From positions 62,001-126,000 of the forward strand of contig NZ_KB900371.1 of NCBI RefSeq assembly GCF_000378725.1: a DNA stretch of 64,000 bases, in the 5' to 3' direction. This document shows positions 19,202 through 26,994 of this stretch, one piece after another (the first letter of the stretch is position 1; every line of letters begins with the position of its first letter). Both the position numbers and the translations under genes were made by a program. The stretch is from Peptoniphilus lacrimalis DSM 7455. Its GTDB lineage: Bacteria; Bacillota; Clostridia; Tissierellales; Peptoniphilaceae. The notes beneath the pieces were generated by a model, which was given only the letters and a program-made list of their open reading frames with translations, was not told where the DNA came from and ran no database searches.

Positions 19202-21363
19202 CAATCTATCACCTCTATAGGAGCTACTGATAAAAGTAATTTTTTTAATCCCTTATTTTCAAATGAAACTACAACTTCTATATCTCCATTTTTTTCTTTT
19301 TTCTGAACTATCATACCTTGACCGAAAATTTTATGTTTGACTTTATCACCTACATTTACACTCTTTATGCTTTTATTAGGTGTTTGAACTTTTTTATATG
19401 TTGTAATTCTTTCATCTATTTTCCCACTGTAGTCTATAACATCAATGAGCCTTTGATTTTTTTCTTCAACGATTTCTATGGTGTCTTGCATTTCATTTAT
19501 GAATCTGGATTTTATTTTAGGAGTCATCTTCCCATAAAGATATCTAGTTTTTGAAGATGATATAAACAATAAATCTTCAGCTCTTGTAATAGCAACATAG
19601 CAAAGTCTTCTCTCTTCTTCTATGTCTTCATCCTCATCTTGTCTAATAATAGGGAAAAGTCCTTCTTCCATGCCAACCAAAAAAACTATTTTAAATTCCA
19701 AACCCTTAGCAGCGTGAACTGTCATAAGATTAACTCCCTTGGCATCGCTTGTTTTATCAACATCAGTTAAAAGGCTCATGTTTGAAAGATAATCACTTAG
19801 GCTTGTTTCCTTATCATAGGACATAATATTTGAAATAAGTTCATCAATATTAGATATTTTAGTCCTTGCTTCAAGGGTGTTTTGATTTTTTAAATCCTCT
19901 ACATACTGACTTTCATCTACAACAAGCTCAGCAAGCTCGCCAACATTTAGTGAATCTTTTCTTTCTATCAATAAATTTATCAGATTTGCAAAAGATTTTA
20001 TATTTTTCTTTGCCCTTACGTTTAAATCTTCATAATTTTCAATATTTTTTATGACTTCAAACATAGACAAGTTATTGTTAATAGCATAATCTCTTATTTT
20101 TTCAATAGAAGAGTCGCCTATACCTCTTTTTGGTTTATTAATAATTCTTAAAAGTGCAATTTCATCAAGGGGATTATTAATAACTTTAAGATATGCCATA
20201 ATATCCTTGACTTCTGCTCTATCATAAAACCTTAATCCACCAACAATTTTATAATTGATTCCTTCCCTTGACAAGGATTCTTCAAAACCTCTTGATTGGG
20301 CATTTGTCCTATATAAAATTGCCATATCTTCAAAAGAATATCCCTTATAATTTAGGCCAAGAATTTTATTTGTAACTGCAAATTCTTCCTCACTTGAAAC
20401 AGAAAATTCCTTATAATAAACTTTTTCTCCACCTTGTCTTTTTGTCCAAAGACTTTTACTTAGCTCCTGTGGATTATTTTTTATTACAGAATTTGCAACA
20501 TCTAAAATATTTTGTGTTGACCTGTAGTTTTGTTCCAACTTAATAATTTTTGCTCCAGGAAAATCTTTTTGAAAATTTAATATATTAGAAATATCTGCCC
20601 CTCTCCACTTGTAAATAGATTGGTCATTATCACCAACTACTGTTAGATTAGGAGCCTTCCCACAAAAAAGCTTAATTAATTTATATTGAATTGAATTTGT
20701 ATCTTGATACTCATCTACAAAAATATATTTAAATTTGTTTTGATAAAATTCTCTAACATCTGGAAATTCTCTGAGAAGTTCTACTGTTTTTATAAGCAAG
20801 TCATCAAAATCCAAGGCATTATTTTCTTTGAGCTTATTTTGATAAAACTCATAAATCTTTCCTGCATTAAAATTAAATATATCTTCTTTATTCCCATCTA
20901 AGACTTCAGAAGGAGTCAATTCTTCATTTTTCCAAGAAGAAATTTTTGATAAAATTGTCCTTGAATTATATATTTCCTTATTTATGTTTAATTCTTTGTA
21001 GCTTTCTTTTATAATAGTATTTTGATCGGCTCTGTCATAAATATTATAATTTGAACCATAACCGAGATTTTCTATATTTTTTCTTAATATTCTTACACAT
21101 ATAGCATGAAAAGTTCCAATCCACATTGGAGAAACATCTTCATCAATAAGCATTGCTACTCTTTCTCGCATCTCTCTTGCTGCCTTATTTGTAAAGGTGA
21201 TGGCTAAAATTCTCCATGAAGGAACCTCATTTTCAATTAAATAAGCAATCTTACTTGTAACAACTTTTGTTTTTCCGCTGCCAGCTCCAGCAAGAATCAA
21301 TAGAGGTCCTTCATTGTATAATAAAGCTTCTTTTTGCTTGTCATTTAAACTGTCAATATCCAT
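19201..21363 (-). CDS. pcrA: ATP-dependent DNA helicase PcrA (UvrD/Rep family)
   Basis: 3'-5' superfamily 1 helicase of repair and plasmid/rolling-circle replication. 720 residues; Walker A in LILAGAGSGKTKVV near 22-34, ITFTNKAAREMRERV, the Walker B element VDEYQDTNSIQY, VVGDNDQSIYKWRGAD, QNYRST, and the C-terminal motifs LMTVHAAKGLEF and VAITRAED. The last 60 residues (VGDKVKHKIFGQGMIV) form the small Tudor-like PcrA tail that contacts RNA polymerase. TAATG overlap with tcdA upstream. Confidence 0.97.
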   Translation of the reverse strand: MDIDSLNDKQKEALLYNEGPLLILAGAGSGKTKVVTSKIAYLIENEVPSWRILAITFTNKAAREMRERVAMLIDEDVSPMWIGTFHAICVRILRKNIENLGYGSNYNIYDRADQNTIIKESYKELNINKEIYNSRTILSKISSWKNEELTPSEVLDGNKEDIFNFNAGKIYEFYQNKLKENNALDFDDLLIKTVELLREFPDVREFYQNKFKYIFVDEYQDTNSIQYKLIKLFCGKAPNLTVVGDNDQSIYKWRGADISNILNFQKDFPGAKIIKLEQNYRSTQNILDVANSVIKNNPQELSKSLWTKRQGGEKVYYKEFSVSSEEEFAVTNKILGLNYKGYSFEDMAILYRTNAQSRGFEESLSREGINYKIVGGLRFYDRAEVKDIMAYLKVINNPLDEIALLRIINKPKRGIGDSSIEKIRDYAINNNLSMFEVIKNIENYEDLNVRAKKNIKSFANLINLLIERKDSLNVGELAELVVDESQYVEDLKNQNTLEARTKISNIDELISNIMSYDKETSLSDYLSNMSLLTDVDKTSDAKGVNLMTVHAAKGLEFKIVFLVGMEEGLFPIIRQDEDEDIEEERRLCYVAITRAEDLLFISSSKTRYLYGKMTPKIKSRFINEMQDTIEIVEEKNQRLIDVIDYSGKIDERITTYKKVQTPNKSIKSVNVGDKVKHKIFGQGMIVQKKEKNGDIEVVVSFENKGLKKLLLSVAPIEVID

Positions 21364-22049
21364 TACTTTTCACCTCTATTAATTATATCCCTTATGACAT
21401 AAGACGTTAATATAAAACCACACACCGGTGGAACAAATGATATAGAACCTGGAGTCCTATTTTGAGTTTTTTGAGGAATTTCCTCAGAGTAAACAACAGG
21501 CACTTTTTTAATATTTCTATCTTTAAGTTCTCTTCTCATAATTCTTGCAATAGGATCAATTTTAGTTTTTTCTATGTATGAAACTTTAAACTTAGTTGGA
21601 TCATACTTATTGCCTGTACCCATTGCTGATATTACCTTTATATTTTCTTTTCTAGCTTTTTCTATTATCAAAATTTTTGATGCGATAGTATCTATTGCAT
21701 CAATAATATAGGAATAGTCAGAAAAATTTATTTTATCTTCATTTTCTTTATTAAAATCAAAGGGATATTTTACAATCTCAATATCCCTAATTGATTTTAT
21801 CCTATCATAAGTTACATCAACTTTATTTTTACCAAGGCTTTCTTTTGTAGCATAAAGTTGTCTATTTAGATTAGACTCCTCATACATATCCTTATCACAT
21901 ATGCCGATCTTACCGATTCCAGCCCTCACAAGACTTTCGCAAGCAGCACATCCTACCCCACCTAAGCCAAAAACCAAAACTGATGAATTATTAATTTTCT
22001 CTAATTCTTTATCAGATAAAATTAACCTACTTCTGTCAAAAAATCCCAT
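21363..22049 (-). CDS. tcdA: ThiF/E1-like protein, probable tRNA ct6A37 dehydratase TcdA
   Basis: 228-residue adenylating enzyme with a Rossmann ATP site VFGLGGVGCAACESL near 30, the ICDKDMYEESNLNRQ motif with catalytic-site Arg, and the Lys of GKNKVDV. The C-terminal GSISFVPPVCGFILTSYVIRD matches TcdA/CsdL, which cyclises t6A37 to ct6A in tRNA. Other ThiF-like enzymes are possible but no ThiS/MoaD partner is nearby. It is 9 bp behind the SLH gene and overlaps pcrA, so it is inside the same unit. Confidence 0.88.
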   Translation of the reverse strand: MGFFDRSRLILSDKELEKINNSSVLVFGLGGVGCAACESLVRAGIGKIGICDKDMYEESNLNRQLYATKESLGKNKVDVTYDRIKSIRDIEIVKYPFDFNKENEDKINFSDYSYIIDAIDTIASKILIIEKARKENIKVISAMGTGNKYDPTKFKVSYIEKTKIDPIARIMRRELKDRNIKKVPVVYSEEIPQKTQNRTPGSISFVPPVCGFILTSYVIRDIINRGEK

Positions 22050-22058
22050 TTTGACACC

Positions 22059-23108
22059 TTAATTCTTTAAACTTATATCTATTAAATTTTGTCCTTCTAT
22101 CCTACACGTTCCCTCAAGTATGTCACCAATTTGATGAGTAATCTCACTGTCAACAACTATAGATTTTGGAAGGATAAAATCATTACTATCTATTTCTATA
22201 ATGTCAAGGGTTAAATACTTAACTGTTCCTCCATCAACAATTTTTGTAACTTTACCCTTAAATTTAACTCTTTCCTTTATAACTTCCTTAAATTTATCTT
22301 CCTCTTGTTTTAAACTTTCATCAGAAAATACATTATTATTAATGTTATTGTCAGAATTTACATTTTGATTTTCAATATTATTACCTGTTTCTTTTGCTTT
22401 AACTTTGTTATCCTTTGCTTTATCATTATTTTCTAAAGGTTTGATATTATTTTTCTTTAAATATTCTCTAGACTTATAAGTTATTACAGCCATTTCAGAC
22501 CTTCTTATAAATTTTGAACCGTTAAAATAACCATCAGACCCATCCTTAGAAAAAATTCCTGTTTCAATCAAAGCTGGCAAAACTTCTTTAACATTTGAGG
22601 GAATCTTATCCTTGTCTTTATATGTTAAATTATTTTTCTTCTTAACAGAGCTTACAGATAGGCTTCTAGCAAAAAGCAAGGCAACTGTATTTCTTGATGG
22701 ATATTTTTCCCCATTAAGTAAACCTTTATTATATGCAGATTTTAAGGATAGTTCTGTTATAACTCCCTTATCTAGGCAGTAACTAACACAATCCCTTGCC
22801 CAATCAACAATCTTATATTCATTTAAAATATTCTTATATTTTTCCCTATAATTTCTAATATCTTCATTGCTAGGATTATTTATACTTTTTAAGATTTGTA
22901 AGGTTTCCAAAAAAGAAACAGCCTTATTGGGTTTAAATGTCCCATCAGGAAAGCCACTAAAAATATTTTCTTCGCTTAATTTATATATATACTCATATGC
23001 CCAAGATACTTTTCCAACCTTACTAACATCTTTAAAATCTTTTGCAAAAGAATTAAAAGGACTTAACATTAAAATAGCAGCTAAGGCTACAGATTTTTTT
23101 ATTTTCAT
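22059..23108 (-). CDS. Secreted protein with three SLH domains (smaller)
   Basis: 349 residues from the ATG at 23108, which follows GGAGTGA; the upstream in-frame start has no signal. Signal peptide MKIKKSVALAAILMLSPFNSFA, then SLH1 (FKDVSKVGKVSWAYEYI), SLH2 (ending YPSRNTVALLFARSL) and SLH3 (ending RRSEMAVITYKSREYL). An Asn/Lys-rich linker (about 230-275) leads to a small beta-rich C-terminal module, KGKVTKIVDGGTVKYLTLD. SLH repeats bind pyruvylated cell-wall polymers. It heads a run of core enzymes (tcdA, pcrA, ligA, gat) and is probably co-transcribed with them. Paralogous to the SLH protein next door. Confidence 0.88.
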   Translation of the reverse strand: MKIKKSVALAAILMLSPFNSFAKDFKDVSKVGKVSWAYEYIYKLSEENIFSGFPDGTFKPNKAVSFLETLQILKSINNPSNEDIRNYREKYKNILNEYKIVDWARDCVSYCLDKGVITELSLKSAYNKGLLNGEKYPSRNTVALLFARSLSVSSVKKKNNLTYKDKDKIPSNVKEVLPALIETGIFSKDGSDGYFNGSKFIRRSEMAVITYKSREYLKKNNIKPLENNDKAKDNKVKAKETGNNIENQNVNSDNNINNNVFSDESLKQEEDKFKEVIKERVKFKGKVTKIVDGGTVKYLTLDIIEIDSNDFILPKSIVVDSEITHQIGDILEGTCRIEGQNLIDISLKN

Positions 23109-23126
23109 ACTATCACTCCAAAAAAT

Positions 23127-23135
23127 ATTATAACA
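23127..23135 (-). promoter_or_regulatory. Extended -10 promoter of the SLH-tcdA-pcrA-ligA-gat unit
   Basis: TGTTATAAT on the minus strand, 18 bp upstream of the ATG. No convincing -35 hexamer; the TGn extension fits the pattern repeated across the window. Confidence 0.6.
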
Positions 23136-23240
23136 TATGGTCAAATTATAAAAAATACTAAGCTTTGTATATAATTTTTTAGATTTATCTTTATATAATT
23201 TATTTTATCTATAGTTTCAATATAGAAAATATACAATAAA

Positions 23241-23270
23241 AAACATGACCTGAAAATTCAAGTCATGTTT
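23241..23270 (-). terminator. Terminator after the larger SLH gene
   Basis: Stem AAACATGAC/GTCATGTTT (23241-23249 and 23262-23270) continued, after one mismatch, by TGAA/TTCA. On minus a T-rich tract follows. It lies 38 bp past the stop. Confidence 0.75.
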
Positions 23271-23308
23271 AGCTATTATTAAAAATTTTAGTCAAAATAT
23301 ATCAAACT

Positions 23309-25300
23309 TTATCTATGGTAAATTGAATAATCATAGTAACCATATCCATTGGAATATCTTGAAAAATCATACCTATTTCTATAGGTATCATCTGTTCTAG
23401 CTTCACCACTATAATGTGTATTGAATGAAGTGTATTCTATTATCGGTTGTCCATTAGAATTTATATAGCCAGATATATCTAAAATATCATACAATGATAA
23501 ACTTCTATCAATTATACCTCTAATGTCATAAGTTTGACCTAATATTACATTTCTATTATCTGAATTAATTACCTTAACTTTTACATCATATTGACTATAG
23601 TTAAAAGGATTTGATGCAGAATTAAAGGAAATTACTTGTGCCCTTGCACTAAATTGATTATTTTTGTCAGTTCTAATAATTTTTGTTACCCTTCCAGAGG
23701 AATCAAGAACTAAACTTACACTTAAACCTCTGTAATCATAATCGCTCATTTGAGGATTAGTTGCACTGCCACTATTATTTTCAAATTTAAAATTATAGGC
23801 TAAATCATAAGATTTTTCATTACCGCTGGAATCTTTAATTTTTAAATAACCTCTGTTAAAATAAGAACCTGAATCAAAATAACTTATTGTCCCTGAGATA
23901 TTTCCTACATTTGATGATAAATCAATCGCAACTTTATAATTGACATTTATCGTAACACTATCATCTTTTCTTATATCCAACAAACTATTTGAACTTGAAC
24001 TTGTTAAATAGAAAGTATAATCTTTATTATCATTTAACTTTAATTTTATATATCCATCTGTTCTACTTGCCTTTATTTCAGTAACCTTACCTCTAACATC
24101 AGCATTTTTAGGAAATACATTAATTTCTGTAATCTTATTATTAGAATCAGTCTTAAATTCTACTAAATCATCAGCAGCAATCTTATCAAAATCAATCTTA
24201 TTTCCATATGCAGTAATTTTAACATCACTTGCTAAGTCAAAAATCTTTGTGTCGGCAGTAGAAATTTTGCCAGTAGTTCTAAAATCAATACTTGAAGAAT
24301 TATCTCTATATCTAATAGTTAATTGTTTATTTCCCTTAGAATTTACATAACCAATCATGTTTGATGAACTTGAAGTTATATCAATAACCTTAGCAAGACC
24401 TAATTTATCATTATCATTAGTTTTTTCATATTCAACTTTTACAGTTTGACCACTTTGTAGATCTTCAAACTTTGCAGCTTTTCCTTGAATTTTATAAGAT
24501 GTAGCTTGATTTAATTCAAAAGAATATTTTGATGAATCTTTTTCGATTATCAAGACATTGACATTGTTAAGTTTAGAAGCTAGAACTACCTTACCAGTCA
24601 TTGACTCAGTTTTTACGCTAATAGGATTTCTCTTTACAAATTCAAAACCCTTTTGTGTAATAATAGCAGCTTCTGCTCTTTTTATAGCCCTATTTCCATC
24701 AAAATTCCCATCAGATCCAGTTGAAGAAAATATTCCTTCCTTTACTAAAGAAGCTAAATAGCCTTTCACATTATCAGATATTTTATTCTTATCTTTGTGT
24801 TTCAAATAAGATTCATCGCCCTTAGAAGAAAGTTTTAATCCTCTTGCGAAAAATGCCGCAATATCAGCCCTGTTTGGATATTTATTAGAATTATCAAAAA
24901 ATCCCTTGCTAGCAGCATCTTTAAATTCTGCTTCTGAAATAATATCTTTATAAAGAGAAAGTGTTAGAGCTTTCTTAGCCCATGATACTTTGCTATTTTC
25001 ATCTACAAACTTACCAAATTTCTTATCAGCTTCCTTAATTTCATCTTCACTAGGATTTACAACTTGAATAAGAAGTTGTAAAACTTCAGGAAGTGATACC
25101 GGTGTTTCTGGTTTAAAAGTTCCATCAGGATAACCAGAAATAACATCATTATTACTCAATACATCTATGGCATCATATGCCCAGGAATAACTACCAACCT
25201 TTTTAACATCACTAAAAGATTTAGCATAAACGCTAGTGCTTAATAAAGTAACGGCACTTAATCCCACAGCTAATGCCTTCTTTAATTTAATATTTGTCAT
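23309..25300 (-). CDS. Secreted protein with three SLH domains and repeated beta modules (larger)
   Basis: 663 residues. Signal peptide MTNIKLKKALAVGLSAVTLL to the VYA cleavage site, then three SLH repeats over about 27-220 (FSDVKKVGSYSWAYDAI; WAKKALTLSLYKDIISEAEF; NVKGYLASLVKEGIFSSTG). From 225 to about 600 it is a series of beta-rich segments of roughly 60-80 residues beginning G-K/N/Y-V and containing short Lys/Asp-rich strands, resembling DUF5666-type modules. The tail (about 630-663) is rich in Tyr, Arg and Ser. Perfect AAAGGAGGTAATT start. Likely an abundant wall-associated structural protein; function of the beta modules is unknown. Confidence 0.87.
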   Translation of the reverse strand: MTNIKLKKALAVGLSAVTLLSTSVYAKSFSDVKKVGSYSWAYDAIDVLSNNDVISGYPDGTFKPETPVSLPEVLQLLIQVVNPSEDEIKEADKKFGKFVDENSKVSWAKKALTLSLYKDIISEAEFKDAASKGFFDNSNKYPNRADIAAFFARGLKLSSKGDESYLKHKDKNKISDNVKGYLASLVKEGIFSSTGSDGNFDGNRAIKRAEAAIITQKGFEFVKRNPISVKTESMTGKVVLASKLNNVNVLIIEKDSSKYSFELNQATSYKIQGKAAKFEDLQSGQTVKVEYEKTNDNDKLGLAKVIDITSSSSNMIGYVNSKGNKQLTIRYRDNSSSIDFRTTGKISTADTKIFDLASDVKITAYGNKIDFDKIAADDLVEFKTDSNNKITEINVFPKNADVRGKVTEIKASRTDGYIKLKLNDNKDYTFYLTSSSSNSLLDIRKDDSVTINVNYKVAIDLSSNVGNISGTISYFDSGSYFNRGYLKIKDSSGNEKSYDLAYNFKFENNSGSATNPQMSDYDYRGLSVSLVLDSSGRVTKIIRTDKNNQFSARAQVISFNSASNPFNYSQYDVKVKVINSDNRNVILGQTYDIRGIIDRSLSLYDILDISGYINSNGQPIIEYTSFNTHYSGEARTDDTYRNRYDFSRYSNGYGYYDYSIYHR

Positions 25301-25327
25301 AATTACCTCCTTTAATGACTTATAACA

Positions 25328-25336
25328 ATTATAACA
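25328..25336 (-). promoter_or_regulatory. Extended -10 promoter of the larger SLH gene
   Basis: TGTTATAAT on the minus strand, 27 bp before the ATG. No clear -35 element. Confidence 0.6.
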
Positions 25337-25420
25337 CGTTAATATAATTATTTGTATTACATTTTTATAACAAGCGTATTATAATATTAAATAAATAAAG
25401 ATGTTAATTTATATAATTTT

Positions 25421-25429
25421 TGATATAAT
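25421..25429 (+). promoter_or_regulatory. Extended -10 promoter of the Met8-like gene
   Basis: TGATATAAT, 19 bp upstream of the ATG at 25449, followed by the AAAGGAGTGATT ribosome-binding site. Confidence 0.6.
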
Positions 25430-25448
25430 TTAAAAAAGGAGTGATTCT

Positions 25449-26219
25449 ATGCGTTATTTACCCGTTAGCTTAGATACAAGAGATAAAAATATTCTTGTAC
25501 TAGGTGGAGGATATATGGCTTATTCAGCTATAAAAACCCTAGCAAAAACAGAAGCTACAATATATGTTATAGCTGATATAATTAATGATGACATTAAAAA
25601 ACTTGCAGATAATTATGAAGAAGGTCGTTTCAAACTCAAGGAAGAAGAATTAACAGAAAATTTTGTATTTATGGGTTATGACTACGTAATCATAGCAACA
25701 GAAAATTTCCAAATCAATCAAGCGATGGAAAAACGTGCCATAGATAGAAAGATGATTTATCAAAGATGTGATATACTTTCCTCTTCAACCATTGTCCTTT
25801 CCAAAGTTTTGGAACATGGTTCAATTAGTGTAGGAGTTTCTAATTCAAAACTAAATCCAGTCGTTACAGATAAAGTTTATAGTGAAATTGAAAAATTATT
25901 AGATACTTATTCTTTAGACAAGCTAAATATACTAAATTCAATTAGAAGTGAACTCATAAGAAAAAACACAAAAGATATTGATGACATAATCGAAGGGCTT
26001 TACAAGGAAGACGATAAAACTTTAGATACTTTATATAAGAATATTAAAGATTTCAAAATAGATGATAAAAAATCAATAGATGAAATTTTAAATGCTATAA
26101 AGACAAATACCGATATAAAACTAACTAAAGAAGATATCAATAAAGAAGAAGCCATAGAAGAAAATATAAAAGAATTTAAAGAATTTAAAGAATTAAGCGA
26201 AGATAAAGAAAATAATTAG
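25449..26219 (+). CDS. Met8/CysG N-terminal-like NAD(P)-binding protein (precorrin-2 dehydrogenase family)
   Basis: 256 residues. Residues 1-170 follow the precorrin-2 dehydrogenase / sirohydrochlorin ferrochelatase pattern: MRYLPVSLDTRDKNILVLGGG with the glycine-rich NAD loop at about 17-21, YDYVIIATENFQINQAM, YQRCDI, and GSISVGVSNSKLNPVVTDK. The C-terminal 70 residues are a charged, Asp/Glu/Lys-rich extension with no recognised domain. In known organisms the enzyme makes sirohydrochlorin and siroheme. No other tetrapyrrole gene is in the window, so the substrate is uncertain. Followed 10 bp later by a cupin, probably co-transcribed. Confidence 0.78.
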   Translation: MRYLPVSLDTRDKNILVLGGGYMAYSAIKTLAKTEATIYVIADIINDDIKKLADNYEEGRFKLKEEELTENFVFMGYDYVIIATENFQINQAMEKRAIDRKMIYQRCDILSSSTIVLSKVLEHGSISVGVSNSKLNPVVTDKVYSEIEKLLDTYSLDKLNILNSIRSELIRKNTKDIDDIIEGLYKEDDKTLDTLYKNIKDFKIDDKKSIDEILNAIKTNTDIKLTKEDINKEEAIEENIKEFKEFKELSEDKENN

Positions 26220-26229
26220 AGGTGATTTT

Positions 26230-26511
26230 ATGCTTGGAAGCACAAGTAATATAGAAGGAAAAGTTTTCTCAGAAGAAAAATTTGAAGTTTTTAAAAAAAT
26301 ACTAAGTGCCGGTGAAAAAATTGATAAACATAAGCACCCCGATTATTCAGTTATATTTACAGTAGTAGAAGGAAAAATGAAAGTAATTCTTGGTGATGAT
26401 GAAGAGCACATCTTAAAACCAGGAAAAATTTTAAAATTTGATGGTGAAAATTATATCCAAGCTTTAGCTTTAGAAAACAGCCAAATATTTGTAATACTTA
26501 TAAAAAAATAA
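26230..26511 (+). CDS. Small single-domain cupin
   Basis: 93 residues forming one cupin barrel: AGEKIDKHKHPDYSVIFTVVEG (motif 1, with His residues near 38-40 and Glu near 51) and LKPGKILKFDGENYIQA (motif 2, in which the usual metal-binding His is replaced, reading DGENY). The metal site is therefore incomplete relative to classical cupins. AGAGGTGATTTT start, 10 bp behind the Met8-like gene. No catalytic assignment is possible; small cupins of this size can be metal or ligand binders. Confidence 0.78.
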   Translation: MLGSTSNIEGKVFSEEKFEVFKKILSAGEKIDKHKHPDYSVIFTVVEGKMKVILGDDEEHILKPGKILKFDGENYIQALALENSQIFVILIKK

Positions 26512-26558
26512 AGACTCAATTATAGGCTCCTAATTTGGGATTTACTTCCTTAATATTT

Positions 26559-26595
26559 AATCGGCATGAAGGTTTGATCTTGATGCCGATTTTTA
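26559..26595 (+). terminator. Terminator of the Met8-cupin unit
   Basis: Stem AATCGGCAT/ATGCCGATT (26559-26567 and 26583-26591) followed by TTTT on plus, about 50 bp past the cupin stop. Confidence 0.8.
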
Positions 26596-26608
26596 ATATA
26601 ATACTATA

Positions 26609-26640
26609 AAAGGCTATGAGCATTTAAACTCATAGCCTTT
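26609..26640 (-). terminator. Terminator hairpin facing the small membrane protein gene
   Basis: Perfect 12-bp stem AAAGGCTATGAG/CTCATAGCCTTT (26609-26620 and 26629-26640), 8-nt loop. On minus it is followed by TTTTATAG. It lies 54 bp past the stop of the minus-strand gene and back to back with the plus-strand terminator. Confidence 0.7.
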
Positions 26641-26693
26641 CCTCTTACCTCTCAAAGACTCTCTAAATCAGTTTTCTATAGTAACTAATTCCA

Positions 26694-26924
26694 TTAGCCT
26701 CTATTGTTTTTTTTATCTTTTATCATTTTTAGTATGTAATCCTTTACTACTCTTTTATTAAAAATAAATAAGCAAATCAGAAGAACACCAACGGAAACAA
26801 AGCCACTTTGATGTGCCTTCCATCTATTATAATAATAAATAAGCCCTAACAAAAATGATACATCAACAATAATTGTTATTATTGCCCAGACAATTATCAT
26901 TTGCCTTTCTTCTTTTTTATTCAT
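26694..26924 (-). CDS. Small membrane protein, unrecognised
   Basis: 76 residues with two hydrophobic segments, about 9-31 (MIIVWAIITIIVDVSFLLGL) and about 39-55 (SGFVSVGVLLICLFIF), and basic ends (NKKEERQ; KMIKDKKNNRG). This predicts a two-span protein with both ends in the cytoplasm. I recognise no family. GGTGATTT precedes the ATG and a terminator hairpin follows the stop, so it is a single-gene unit between converging and upstream operons. Confidence 0.65.
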   Translation of the reverse strand: MNKKEERQMIIVWAIITIIVDVSFLLGLIYYYNRWKAHQSGFVSVGVLLICLFIFNKRVVKDYILKMIKDKKNNRG

Positions 26925-26953
26925 TAAATCACCAACCTTTTAAATTTTAACAT

Positions 26954-26990
26954 AAAAAAACCACAGTTACAAATTGTAACTGCGGTCTTG
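26954..26990 (-). terminator. Terminator of ppsA (possibly bidirectional)
   Basis: Stem CCACAGTTAC/GTAACTGCGG (26961-26970 and 26976-26985) with one A-C mismatch, then seven T residues on minus (26960-26954). The plus side also ends in a T-rich tract. Confidence 0.85.
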
Positions 26991-26994
26991 TTTT

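Noticed and set aside
26230-26511. Named cupin enzyme (e.g. dioxygenase or isomerase)
   Set aside because: Motif 2 lacks the expected His and the domain is minimal; a function would be a guess.
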